From: Neoceratodus forsteri
Taxonomy: Eukaryota > Chordata > Ceratodontiformes > Ceratodontidae
Assembly (NCBI GenBank): GCA_016271365.2
Contig: CM057454.1
Coordinates: 698,817,501-698,881,500 of the forward strand
Direction: 5' to 3'
Length of the DNA: 64,000 nucleotides
Every line of letters begins with the position of its first letter. Within the stretch, counting starts at the first letter, position 1. Below are positions 31,931 through 42,868 of the stretch, piece by piece. Both the position numbers and the translations under genes were made by a program. The notes beneath the pieces are model-generated. The model had not been told where the DNA came from. It was given only the letters and a program-made list of their open reading frames with translations, and did no database searches.

Positions 31931-33010
31931 GGAGATAGTGGAGACACAGAGAGTAATAGTAAATGGAGTCCACTCAGAAGAAAGGAGGGTTACTAGTGGG
32001 GTACTGCAGGGTTCAGTATTAGGACCGGTCCTCTTCAATGTCTTTATAAGCGACATTGCAGAAGGACTGGAAGGAAAAGTATGTCTCTTTGCAGATGACA
32101 CTAAGATCTGCAACAGAGTTGATGCACAGGGTGGGGTGGAAAGGATAAGAAGGACTTGGCAAGGTTAGAGGAATGGTCAAATGTATGGCAGCTTAGATTC
32201 AATGCTAAGAAGTGCAAGGTAATGCACCTGGGAAACAAAACCCAGGGAAGAGTACACAATGGGGTGAGATACTAACAAAAACAAAATGGAAAGGGACCTG
32301 GGGGTAGTCATATCAGATGACCTAAAGATGGGCAAGCAATGTGAGAGGGAAGCAAGGAGGGTTGGGGGATACTGGGATGCATAGGGAGGCATCACCAGTA
32401 GAAAACAGGAAGTTATTATCCTCTGTACAGACAGCTGGTGAGACCCCATCTGGAGTACTGTGTGCAGTTCTGGAGACCCAATCTCCACAAAGACATAGAC
32501 AGGATGGAAGCTGTCCAGAGGAGGGCAACTAAAATGGTGCAGGGTCTGCACCGAAGACATAAGGAAGAGAGACTTCTAAGGAGCTTAATATGTATAGCCT
32601 CGAGGAAAGGAGGGAGATGGGGACATGATAGAAACTTTCAAGTACCTCAAGGGAATCAACAAAGTCCAAGAGGGTAGCATCTTTCAAAAAAGAGGTGTGC
32701 AAGAACAAGAGGGCACAATTTGAAGATAGAGGGTGGGGCCAGAGGTAATTTAAGGAAGTATTTTTTCACAGAGAGGGTTGTGGATGCATGGAACGGCTCT
32801 CCGAGGAGGTTGTGGAGTCAAAATCAGTGGTGGAATCAAGCATGCATGGGATAGTCATAAGGCAATTCTGGGGGGTGGGGGTAGGAAGAAGTAGGCTGCT
32901 GGTTAACTAGGATCTGCAGCTTATCCAGTAGGTAGGGAAATGGGCAGACTGGGTGGGCCAAGAGGTCCTTATCTGCCGTCAAATTCTATGTTTCTATGTT
33001 TCTATTGTTT
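31931..33010 (+). mobile_element. CR1 copy, RT to 3' end
   Basis: Plus-strand readings: VNGVHSEERRVTSGVLQGSV, LGPVLFNVFISDIAEGLEGK and VCLFADDTKICNRVD (31929-32168, FADD box intact), then [20 protein letters not shown] and [20 protein letters not shown] (32438-32677). It ends in TCTATGTTTCTATGTTTCTA at 33010. 5' truncated just before RT motif B, with several frameshifts. Closely related to the copy at 46.5 kb. Confidence 0.88.
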
Positions 33011-33084
33011 GAGTATTGTCGCATAAGAAAATGGCATGTAGGACTCCCAAAAAATAACAGTAGGTAAATGAATGAGGAGACTGG

Positions 33085-33446
33085 AGTGAACAGAGTGTAG
33101 GAGGGGAGTCTCTTTTAAATGAGGAAGAGCACCAGATCCAGCAGGCATGCAATCAATGAAGAGGGGGATAGTTTAAGAGGGATGTGAGGAAGCACTACAT
33201 CACTGAAAGAGTGGTAGATGCCTGCAATAGACTGCCAGTAGAAGTGTTGAAGGTGAATGCTGTAGAGGACTTCAAGCATGTCTGGGATACACATAGGGGA
33301 ATATTAGTAAATAGGCAGACAGGAGCAAGGGTTACCAGCCACCAGTCAAGGTCTGCAGAGACAGACCAGACAGGGATCATCAGGGCAGACTGGGTTGGCC
33401 AAGCAGTCCTTTTCTGCCAACAAATTCTGTTTCTATATTTCTCTGA
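33085..33446 (+). mobile_element. second CR1 subfamily, 3' end
   Basis: Reads RKHYITERVVDACNRLPVEV and EDFKHVWDTHRG, then CAGTCCTTTTCTGCCAACAAATTCTGTTTCTATATTTC. The 3' end differs from the 33010 copy and matches the 29.1-29.9 kb copy, indicating two CR1 subfamilies. Confidence 0.8.
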
Positions 33447-34555
33447 CTGGGGGAAATGTGGGATGGTAGATGACTGAGGGGGTAGCTGGACACAGACCTA
33501 GCCCTGGCCACCTGGTGGGGGGGGGGCTGCAACCTTTTTTTTTGTTTGTTTTTGGCAAGTGTACTATAAAACATAATTTGGATCAAATAACAAACATGAA
33601 CAATTAATATTGTGTAACCACAATTATGAATCTTCAAGCAATTGCTTAAAGATATTCACAGACACTTACTGTTACTAGTAGCTCACTTTGTTATGCTGTA
33701 CATCATCTGATCTAGTACATGAGTCAGAAAAGGCAGTGTCTGTGCTGCACTCAAGGGATCTTGGCCCTGGTGGTGCTGCAGGAAACATTTTCTTTTCTGT
33801 ATGCTATGTATGCATTTATAGTCAGTATAGGGTGTATAGTACCTTGGATTTGTTTTGTACAAATACCTGGCCCCTTTATCCCAGGCTGATGGGATATCAG
33901 AGGCAGGAATGAATGGCAATGCTCTGACTGGCTGTCTCACAGAAGATTAAGGTGGATTGTGTGGTTTTAGGAGTGACAGCTGTGATTGACATGGAAGCTC
34001 AAGCAGTGGCATTCCTCCTCTGCTCTTATCCACATGCTTGGAATGACATACTCAGGTGGTGCAATGTGTTAGTATTATTGACTGTTCAAAAGAGTGGATA
34101 TGAACACATTCTTGTACTGGTGAAAATGTGTCTCAAGTCTCTGGAAAAATGTTGAGCCTCAAAAATGTAAAGTTCTCATGGCAAATATAAAGAGTTGTCT
34201 GTGTACTGCTTAAAGCCTTTTTCTTTATGCACTGTAGCTGGCCTTATCCCTATTTGACAGCATGCTCACAATACTCAGCTATACTGCCTATGTACATAAC
34301 TACAGGTGAAGTTATGCATCCAGGCCTAAAGGCAAGTCTGAGTTCATATACCAGGTGGTTCTGTTTTTAACAAGGGCATTACTAAGCTTATAAATCATAA
34401 TTTCAACACAGCAGTTTTTCCCCCCAAAGTATTTGAAATATTTCATAATTACACGTTTCTGACATATAAGAACACTTTTTTCTTATGTGAGAAACAGCCT
34501 AAAACAATTTCATAAACAAAATATTAAAGTTGAACACCTGTCTTTTTAAGACATC
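33447..34555. other. unassigned segment
   Basis: Starts with G-runs and a T-run (33526-33560). No transposon protein, splice signal pattern or structured RNA is visible. ORFs at 33683-33940 (both strands) overlap one another and have no motif. Confidence 0.35.
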
Positions 34556-34557
34556 TG

Positions 34558-34692
34558 AAGCAGCTGGCCCAGTGTCATGGAGGGCTTAGGTGTTGGCATT
34601 TCACCTGCTGCCATGCTGGTGACCTGGGTTTGGGAAATGGACCTGGGTTACTTGGAATTTGGCTGGAGGGCAAAAAATTGACTGTCCCACAG
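34558..34692 (+). mobile_element. possible tRNA-derived SINE
   Basis: CTGGCCCAGTGTCATGGAGG resembles a pol III A box (TRGCNNAGTGG), and GACCTGGGTTTGGGAAATGG near 34620 could be a degenerate B box. No second copy here confirms it. Confidence 0.3.
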
Positions 34693-34694
34693 GA

Positions 34695-35000
34695 TCAATC
34701 AATCAATCATTCAAATCTTTATTTATCCAGGTGAACATCGTTGAGCAGAGCTCATTTGCAAGATGGACCTGGTAAGGTCAAGGTTCAATTTACATAAAGA
34801 TATAGTATGATTCAATGTACACACACACACACACTGAGGAACAGAATATACAGGATATATAATAGCATCAAGGGTAATAGTACATAGATATATAACAATT
34901 TGAGCCAACAAGTTATTAACACCATTTACATATTTACATAGATTAGAGAATAGGCAGCTCATTTGTTTGGTTGAAGAGAGAATATGTGGGGATTAAGGTT
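34695..35000 (-). mobile_element. LINE 3'-end remnant
   Basis: Starts with ATCA repeats and CTTTATTTATCCAGGTGAACATCG…GAGCAGAGCTCATTTGCAAG, resembling the complement of the LINE tail at 44.9 kb (GAGCTTGCTCAACAGAG). No coding motif follows. Contains a short CA tract near 34818. Confidence 0.5.
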
Positions 35001-36620
35001 TAAAATATGAGGTATAAGGGGATTTGACAGAGGTTTGGGAATGGATGCTCTCCTGCTATGTGTAGGGAGGTCTGCTGGCTCTGCTGAGATACTACCACCT
35101 GGGTGACCACAGGTGGTAGCACATGAGGAGCCACTAGGGGATGTAGGGTACCTTGTGACTGAGTTGCACACACTTTGGTGCCTTTCCTTTAGTCCTTGCC
35201 TGCTGGACATCTGTGGAGAAGGGAGTAAAGTGGTGTAAAAATCTGAAACCATGCAAGATGACATCGCACTGCCTCACAGGCACTGCAACATCTACTGAGA
35301 TGCCTGCTGCCACATCCCTTACCTAGCCATCTCCCAGAATCGGGGTCCTCGGAAGGCCCCACCATGGCGCAGAATCCATGGGGCACTGTACGGCAGGAAG
35401 ATGGTAATCTACAGAGATGACAGGTGACAAGATTGGAGGGAGTAGCAAGGCAGATGAGAGCCAGCTGAGGTGGAGGGAAAAATGTGGAACTATGGTTTTA
35501 ACCGAAAAAAACAGATGCTTTCTACATCTGGGAATTTTAGTGGAATCTTCAGAATGTGCAATGGACAACTAAATGTCACTTTTGATTAGCAGCACAGAGT
35601 TGCAGTATAAAGGCATTTCAAAGTATGTTGCTGTACTAGATCTGATAGGGCATAGGCAAGACTCCCTGTTACAAAATTGGGTATGAACCCTTATTAGTGC
35701 TTATCACTGGAGTTGCAAGCAAGGGGAGGCCATCAACAGAGCACTTTCAGAGAAAATATTTCATTCGGCACTAATATTCCACTCAGTTGGTGGTTTCTGA
35801 CATTCAACATGCAGCAAGATGAGCTGAGCTGGCAAACTGGCAAACTGTTAGTTGTTCATAACATGGATAAGGATGAGTCAATGACACATTTTGATTCAGT
35901 GAAAGTGCTGAAATTTGGAACTTTACTCTTTGATTCAGAGCTGTGGAAAGTTGGGGCAGTTAGGGTAACTCTGACCATTTGGTAATTTTATAAAAGAACA
36001 GTCCAGTAATTTCTAGGAGTCAGGGCTAGTCTCATGGTCACCCCAGCCACTGTCTACCCTCTGGCTCTTCCTCTCTTCCCCAGATTGTTTGTCATAAATA
36101 AATCTAAAATTCATGCTCCTTGCATACTGCCAGTCCAGGAGGAGATAGTTTTTGTTGTCAAACTAAAACAAAGCTGAAATCTTGCTATAATCACTTGTCA
36201 CCTGGCTGAAGGACCCTAACAAGCCCAATAAAGCGCCAAGAAGTAAAGGGCCAAGAAGTATGCCATCACTGCACATTCTATCAGAGAAAATAAGCAGTAT
36301 GAGAAGGATAATGCACAACTTTAAAACTCAGATATGTTAAACAGTTTATGATTTTATTAGTTATTATTTTTCCAACTCGTTTAGCCAAGATAGCCCAGCT
36401 GATATGCAGCATTTTCTTTTCAGTGGGGTCCTGCTTCTATTTATTTCTGTAGCTGGATAGTCTTGAAGAGTGGGGAGATAAAGTTAAAGCAGCAGGGAAT
36501 AAAAAAGTTTTTTTTTTTCCAAAAAGCTAATTTCAGTTACTATTAATTAAAATATTAGAATGCCTGTCAAATCTTTATATCAAAGTACCTCATATGCTGT
36601 GCATCATAAGTTGCATTCAT
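35001..36620. other. unassigned segment
   Basis: 1.6 kb without recognisable protein, RNA or repeat structure. ORFs of 65-101 codons at 34959-35568 (minus) and a 90-codon plus ORF at 35713-35985 show no motif. Confidence 0.35.
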
Positions 36621-36825
36621 TTTCTCAATCCTAACCCTTGCCAGATCTACAATTCCATTTCTTAGGCAAATGTGGAAGCTATCATTTTTTTTCTTTAGAA
36701 AAAAAGACTGAATGAAACCATTTGTGGAATACTCAATTTTAGTGGAACTAGAACAGTTCACCACTATGTGTTGTTTTTATTTTCTCAGTCCTAAGCCTTG
36801 CCAGATCTACAATACTATTTCTTAG
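36621..36825. repeat. 160-bp local tandem duplication
   Basis: TTTCTCARTCCTAASCCTTG CCAGATCTACAA…TTTCTTAG occurs at 36621-36665 and 36781-36825. The rest of the first copy (36668-36765) matches 38138-38220, so the second copy is split by the element at 36826-38137. Confidence 0.85.
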
Positions 36826-38137
36826 TTAGAAAATGGGCTAAAGAATCCGATCTGCCTGATTGGCTAGGATGTGATCTCAGCGGGCGGGTATTTCCCGATA
36901 GAGCCCGCTGAATAACAAGTTCCCATGGGGTGCCCCATTACTTGGGGTATTGTTGGGCACCCCGAATTTTGAAACGGAGCAACCGCCATGTTTTTCACTT
37001 CGCTAACCCCGTTGGTTGTCCGCTCCTCCCCCCCAACCCCCACACGCTTGTGTGGCTACCGCTATTCCTCTGGCTATTCTCCAGTTTGGTTCCACTGTCT
37101 TGAACCAAAAGCGGCATTAAAAGTTGTGCTTAATTTTGAACGCAATCACACTCCCTCTCAAACAACTGTTTTTTACCTCATCGGAAGCAGAGTGCGAGAG
37201 GTGATGTCGACGATCAGCGCAGACTAGAGCCCCCAAAACAAGCCAACAATATTGTTTTAAACAGCCAGCATATTCACAGCTGTTACTGTACTGCAGTCTC
37301 GCTCTCCTCATGTAGGTCTCTCCCTGATGTCCAACCCGCGCAGCCACTTTCATTGCAGCCACAACTTGCCAGTGTGAATATCTCCAGGGGCGGTATTCAA
37401 ATAAAACAAGTCCTGTCATCTGACTGTGTCTCATACCTGAAACCTGCCTGATCCATCCGTACTCATCAGTTTCAACAGAATCCTTTGTTTCCCAGACCGC
37501 AGATGTAGCGCCATCTCTCTCTCTCTCTCTCTTACTACGTGTCTCACTTGCTCAACTCATTTTAAATCATGTACTGAGTTGAGAGAGCAGTCCCCTTAGG
37601 GCTGCAGTGACAGTAACTCTGTGCCACATAACTGTCGCCGGCTTGGGGGGGGTATGTCTTCAAATTTGTGCTGCCGTAGGATATGACTGCAGTTGGGAGA
37701 AAAGAAAATTTCTCTCTCTCTCTCCCAGGACCGCAAAAGTAAATGCTGCAGTGTTTCTTTTTGCCACAAATGAGATGGGGGGGGGTTGCAGTTTTATCTG
37801 AAAGTTATGGTGGTGGGGGGTAACTGCAAAAGAATGGCACTTTTGGAAGGAGAAACACAAGATGGAACAGCATACAAAACGGAGGCAGTACTTTACCAGC
37901 AACTGTTTTTTTTCAAATCTTTCTATTAAATTTAAACAAATTTCCTCTCTTATTTTATTACTTGATCAAACATGACACAGATGCCCATTTTCTAAGCACA
38001 ATAAAACCCTCCAGGGTGTGCGGTATTAGGCAATACCAGACCTTCCAGGGGCTATAAGGCCCTCCGCCTCCGACATCGGCCTCATTACGCCCCTGGTGGT
38101 CAATACCGCCCACCCTGTCGGGTATTATTGCTTACTT
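36826..38137. mobile_element. 1.3-kb hairpin-ended insertion
   Basis: Interrupts the second copy of the local duplication; the first copy shows the empty site. Near its left end is TTAGAAAATGGGC (about 36826-36838); the inverted partner GCCCATTTTCTAA lies at 37983-37995, followed by the hairpin at 37993-38134. Left-end DNA also forms short hairpins (GCGGGC…GCCCGC; GGGGTGCCCC…GGGCACCCC, 36890-36963). The body contains two CT tracts (37514-37532, 37711-37726) and no credible gene. Non-autonomous; family unknown. Confidence 0.65.
37993..38134. repeat. 142-bp hairpin
   Basis: TAAGCACAATA…GGGTGTGCGGTATT…CCAGGGGC pairs with GCCCCTGG…AATACCGCCCACCC…TATTATTGCTTA. The loop region contains the complement of AGGCCGATGTCGGAG (38068-38082), 10/15 like the loops at 25.1 and 26.4 kb. 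The outer CTCCAGGGTGTG is shared with the hairpin at 25037. Confidence 0.8.
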
Positions 38138-38220
38138 AAATGTGGTGGCCATCTTTTTTTTTTTGTTTAGAAAAAAACTAAAAACATTTATAAAATACTC
38201 AACTTTTGGTTGAACTAGAA

Positions 38221-38954
38221 CAGTAGTTCTCACACTTTGTCATAGTGAGCCTCCCTCAAGCCTTGGAAAAGATCTTGAGCCTCCCCTTAATATAGAAATC
38301 ATTTTGGGCCTCCCCATAGTTGGAACAACTATCATACTCTGCACATTATACAAGGAATAGTGAAATTCCTCTGAGTAGTTGAGTTTATTCTCATTTTATT
38401 TAACTTATTCTTCCTAGGTATAACCCCCCATCCCATGTCAGCCCACTCTCTCCACACTTCTGAGTTTTGGACCCTATTTACCCTCCTTGCAATACCTCCA
38501 GGAGTCAGAGTGCTTTCTTTGTCAGTTTTACTTTTCTTAAACACCTTCTCAGGGAACCATTTTGCTTTGTCCTGCTCTTGCTCCTAGTACCTCCTCCACC
38601 TTGCTATTTACGTTCTTCTGCAGCTAGTATAATGGGTCAATTGTTACCTTGTTTCTATTCATTTGTATTATTTTGCATTTTGTTTTGCACAGTTTCCAAG
38701 AAGTGTATTTCCTTCATTCAGCTTTCCCCCATGTCACACCAGGAAACAAGTGTTTGCTGAGTGACACTTTCCTGGTCACCCATTTTGTACATAAATGTGC
38801 GTGCCATTATTCACTTTAGTTTGCCACATCCTTTCATACAAAGCATCTAAAACTTGACATTTAAATATAGTACATTGTAAGGCTTGGCTGAGCCTCCCCT
38901 GGAACAGGTTGGGGCCTCCCCTGGGAGGCTGGCCTCACCATTTGAGAAACCCTG
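38221..38954. mobile_element. hAT (Charlie-like) non-autonomous element
   Basis: 734 bp. Left end CAGTAGTTCTCACACTTTG; complement of right end CAGGGTTTCTCAAATGG, the CAGNGNTTCTCA-type hAT terminus. Perfect 8-bp target duplication AACTAGAA at 38213-38220 and 38955-38962. GAGCCTCCCCT-like motifs repeat near both ends. No transposase; the 97-codon ORF at 38467-38760 is not a hAT protein. Confidence 0.92.
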
Positions 38955-39114
38955 AACTAGAATATTTTACTACCAAATAAAACTAAAAGATGTTAGGAAT
39001 CTTTTACAGTGAAAAAGGTAAGGTTCTATTTTTTGCCAGTTTTGTTGAACTACTTCTTTAAATATCAAATGTCACCCAGTGTGTGTGTTTGATGTTATAG
39101 GGGTTACTGCATAG

Positions 39115-39238
39115 TCTAGGTTTAAGAGCATTAGAGCGGGAACCAGGAAATCAGAGCTTTGAGCCACAGTTGAGCCAGACACTCACTGTGTGACTTTGGG
39201 CAAGTCATTTGACATCCAAGTTCTTAGGACCACACTGA
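39115..39238 (+). mobile_element. MIR/CORE-like SINE
   Basis: AGAGCGGGAACCAGGAAATC AGAGCTTTGAGCC… then CACTGTGTGACTTTGGGCAA GTCATTTGA, the hallmark central block of MIR-type CORE-SINEs. The 5' tRNA part and 3' tail are degraded. Confidence 0.7.
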
Positions 39239-39550
39239 AAATGAAATGTTAAAAATGTGGCCATTAGTCTCATACCTTCCCATTCAGTCAGTGTCATTAA
39301 TTCTCTAGAAATGCATGCCCTGTTGTGGGTTATTACTTACACAGTTATATTTAGTCCTTAATTGGGGACTCTTGTTAATGCTGCCTACTTCTCAGTCAAT
39401 ATTCAATTTTTAATTGCAAGTCCCACAACTTGATGGCGTCGGATGAGCAGAAACCCTGTTTGGAAATCTTTAATATAGGCTGCTGCTCAACTGATATCAA
39501 ATAAAAAATTAAAATAAATGTAATTGAATATTGTGTAGGAAATATGCAGT
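39239..39550. other. unassigned spacer
   Basis: AT-rich; no motif seen. Confidence 0.3.
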
Positions 39551-40015
39551 ATTACGAAGGGACCCTAATCAATGGAAAAAATAAGACTTTTTCAAAACAA
39601 ACACATGACACTATACCCTGAGGCTTCCAGTCAGCACCTAACAGGCCGCTCCCCGGGGAACAGTGGTCCCACCACCCTTGAGCTCTCTGCAAGTAGAAAC
39701 CTAGGTATTCCCTGTTATCCAGTGGTACTCCCTGCCACCAAACACTCCATTGATATAAAACTAGAAAGTCCCTCGTGTCCACTCATCCCACCCACCTTAA
39801 TCACCCCACTGGTAAAAAACTAGATAGTCCCAAGGGTCCTGTGGTTTCACATGCTCCCAATCTGCCACCCATCATTAATATATCTTCTCACTGGTGTCCA
39901 GTTTTCTCCTGCTTCCTCCTGTCACCCCACTTGTATATAAATAAACAGTAACTGGTGTTCAGTAGTCCCCCACCACCATAAGTAAGCTGTGCCCCCCATG
40001 TCTAGTGATGTGTGA
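39551..40015. repeat. degenerate ~60-bp minisatellite
   Basis: Units beginning AAACCTAGGTATTCCC (39697), AAAACTAGAAAGTCCC (39758) and AAAACTAGATAGTCCC (39817) are each followed by a C-rich CCACC/CACTGG-type stretch. Later units fade. Confidence 0.6.
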
Positions 40016-40670
40016 GACTGCTGAATTTAATTACACAAAATATTTTGCATAATTCAGCTATTTTGCAAAATTTTTAGTGGAAAGGAAATGCAGAATTTCA
40101 TCCCAAGAGTGCAAAACTTTGCCAGTGTAGTGCAAAATTTTGACTGTGAATTGGCGAAATTCTCCACTTGCAGGCAAAATTTTGCCATTTTCTGGTGAAA
40201 TTTTGCATGTCATGAGTGAAATTTCGGAGCTTTGCACCCCACCAAATATTTTGCAGAATGGCCGAATTATGTGAAATATTTTGTGTGGCAAAATTACCAG
40301 TTTTGCAGGAATTTTGCCTATTTAATTTCGCAATATCTCAACCCATGTCCCACCCAGCCAGTCTGCACCACTGCCCCCATTCTGGTCCCATGCCCACCAT
40401 AGGTTTGCCTCCTTGGTAGGATGGGACCCTACTAGAGATGTGCAAAGTCCACAAAATTCACTCTGCAATGCACCTTGCAGATTTTGTGGATTTCGTGACC
40501 CAATTTTGCAAATTCTGCTGCAAAATGCGAAATTTCTTCCATGAATTTTGTGCTTTGCCTGCAAATTTCATGCTTTGTGGAAAAAACTGTGAATGTCTCT
40601 ATACATTTTGTGCAAATTACGCAGATCAAAGTTTTGATGGCCTGCCAGAACTCCATGAATTGCTTGAAGC
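40016..40670. repeat. AAATTTTGC-rich repeat, two diverged copies
   Basis: Two blocks (40010-40335 and 40432-40670) start TAGTGATGTGTGAG and TAGAGATGTGCAAAG and are packed with short dyads such as GCAAAATTT / AAATTTTGC. ORFs crossing them on both strands are products of this composition. Confidence 0.6.
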
Positions 40671-40674
40671 GTGA

Positions 40675-41298
40675 ATTTTCAGTGCCCGCCTGCAGCTCCT
40701 TGGAAGGTATGGGACAGCGCAGCTTCCAACAAACCCGCTCTGTTTGGCCAGGACTTTTCCCCTGCTTCAGCCACCTGGCACTTTTCACAAATAGATTTTC
40801 GATAGAACTAAGCACATTTCAACTGTGTAATAAAAGTTTTTCAACTGTATTGGCTGGATTGTAATTTCTACTAGTGTTTTAAAGTGCTTGCACCTCTTCT
40901 GTCTTAGTGCTCCTCCTCCCCCCCCAACCAAGCACTCTGCCTTGGCGCCGAAAAGTCTAACTACCTTTTGTCTTACCAAACTGCTCAAATCTAACCCATC
41001 CTAACCTCTATGCTATATAAGACTGCTCTTTTTTCTTCTCTCCAGCTGCCTGCCCTTGAACGGGGCTGCTTCAGCTCCCCCACGGTCGGCCGGCACCCAG
41101 CCAGCCACTGACCGAGACCAGGACACCTGCCTGCAGCTCCTTGGAAGGTACGGGACAGCGCAGCCAATCAGAACACGGGCACTTCCAGCAAACCCGCTCT
41201 GATTGGCCAGGACTTTTCCCCTGCTTCAGCCACCTGGCACTTTTTACAAATAGATTTTCAATAGAACTAAGCATATTTCAACTGTGTAATAGAAGTTA
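40675..41298 (+). promoter_or_regulatory. LINE-A3 5' UTR with two direct monomers
   Basis: A ~170-bp block CCTGCAGCTCCTTGGAAGGT…CAACTGTGTAATARAAG occurs at 40688-40839 and 41131-41294. The second copy has an extra CAATCAGAACACGGGCA segment. Between them is CTATATAAGACTG (about 41014) followed by a pyrimidine run TTTTTTCTTCTCTCCAG. Position directly ahead of the LINE-A3 frame suggests a monomer-type promoter, as in some vertebrate L1s. Confidence 0.55.
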
Positions 41299-42188
41299 GT
41301 GGCTAGTTTTCCATTAGCAGGTTATACAGACCTGCCGCTAGAGGGATTCTTGGTCTTTCTACACAAATCACGGTACTCAATTGTGGGCAATATGGCCTGC
41401 ATTATCATTCTACTTCTAATCCTGGCAAAAATTATGACTCATAAAGCACTGATCCATGCTAAGTCAGAAGTCATCCCAGTCTGGGAACCCACAATCATAG
41501 TTCCTGCTGCATCTTCATATTGCTTCCCTACTCTTAATCTGTCGGGTTTTCATTTTAATTCTCATCCCTCTCCTCTGGCCCTCCTCCTTTCACCAATGTC
41601 TTTCTGTGCACTTCCCCTGCTAGCCTTGAATGGCCATGTCAGCATCTCCTATGCCTTGACTAGATGTACCTCAATGACCGAACACCACACAAGAACCCAT
41701 ACGAAAAGAGCCCACTTCTACCTGATAAATGGCTCAAGAAAATGTTTCTAATTCTCCTTTTCTGTTCAGGCAATGTCAAACTAAATCCAGGTCCCCCAAC
41801 TCAAATCACTTCTCTGTCCGAGTTTGCAACTGCTCCTGGAATGAAACTGATGATGGTCAATATTCTAAGCCTGCTCAAAAAACTTGATCATCTTCAAGTT
41901 TGGACAGCCCACACTGACCCAGATCTGATTATAATTACCGAGTCATGGCTAAAAAAGACCAACACTGATCTGAAAATTACTATACCGGGCTTCAAGCTCT
42001 TTAGGGCTGATAGGGATTCGAGAGGGGGGAGTGGTTGTATACGCCAAATCAAAATTTGATGTTAGCAGCATTTCCTGTAAAACTAAGCCCAAGGAATATG
42101 AGATTGTCTCGCTTAAACTTCACCTTCCATCCTCAGAGTGCATCGCAATCATTGGTGGCTATAGACCCCCGTCAGGAGGCACAGAAAT
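41299..42188 (+). mobile_element. LINE-A3, leader and endonuclease N-half
   Basis: First frame 41299-41751, then 41664-42059 and 42031-42228 after frameshifts. The second frame has a hydrophobic FLILLFCSGNVKLNPGPPTQ, a 2A-like motif with Asp and Glu replaced, then LIIITESWLKK (catalytic Glu) and, in the third frame, IAIIGGYRPPSGGT. The endonuclease breaks off at a CR1 insertion and its second half (GDxN, SDH motifs) is missing. Confidence 0.8.
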
Positions 42189-42189
42189 T

Positions 42190-42868
42190 CTTAACATACA
42201 TAAATACATAGACAGTGTCAGCAGATAAGGGCCTATGGCCCACCCAGTCTGCCCATTTGAGCTTGTAAGTTCAGTTTATGTTTTCCTAGAAGTCTGTTTC
42301 CCCTTACCCCTGACCGCCAGGATTCCTTTATGTCTATCCCATGCATTCTTAAATCCCATGATTGTTTCAGCCCCCACCACTTCTTCTGGCAGGTGTTCAC
42401 TTGTCCACCACCCATTCTGTGAAGAAATTCTTCCTCACGTTTCCTCTGAATCATCCTCCTCCAACTTCATCCCATGCCCTCTAGTTCTGGAACATCTTTT
42501 CGCTTAAAATAGTGTATTCCTGCACCTGTTCCTCCCTGTAAGATACTTGTATGTCTCTCTAATATCCCCTTCTCTCTCCTCTCCTCCAGCAGGGAGTACA
42601 TGTTCAGTTCCTTCAACCTGTCCTCATAGGACTTGTGATGCAATCCATGCACCATCTTTGTTGTCCTCCTCTGAACCTTCTCTACCCTGTCTATGTCCTT
42701 ACAGTAGGTAGCCAGAACTGTACACTGTACTCCAGGAGGGCCTCACTAGTGTCTTGTATAGTGGAATTATGACCTCCCTTTTCCTGCTGGCGATGCCCCT
42801 GCCTATGCATCCCAGCATCCCATTTGCTTTACCTGCTGTCTTGTCACACTGTTTCCCTACCTTGAGGC
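42190..42868 (-). mobile_element. CR1 3' fragment inserted in LINE-A3
   Basis: Complement ends in TCTATGTATTTATGTATG. Readings: KVGKQCDKTAGKANGMLGCI, SRKREVIIPLYKTLVRP (42962-42699) and MVHGLHHKSYEDRLKELNMY (42655-42467). 5' truncated in the block after RT. Flanked on both sides by the plus-strand LINE-A3. Confidence 0.85.

Noticed and set aside
34558..34692. A functional tRNA gene
   Set aside because: Only A-box-like and weak B-box-like words; no cloverleaf could be drawn and no terminator at the right place.
38467..38760. 97-codon ORF as a hAT transposase remnant
   Set aside because: Leu/Pro-rich translation without any hAT motif; the element is only 734 bp and non-autonomous.
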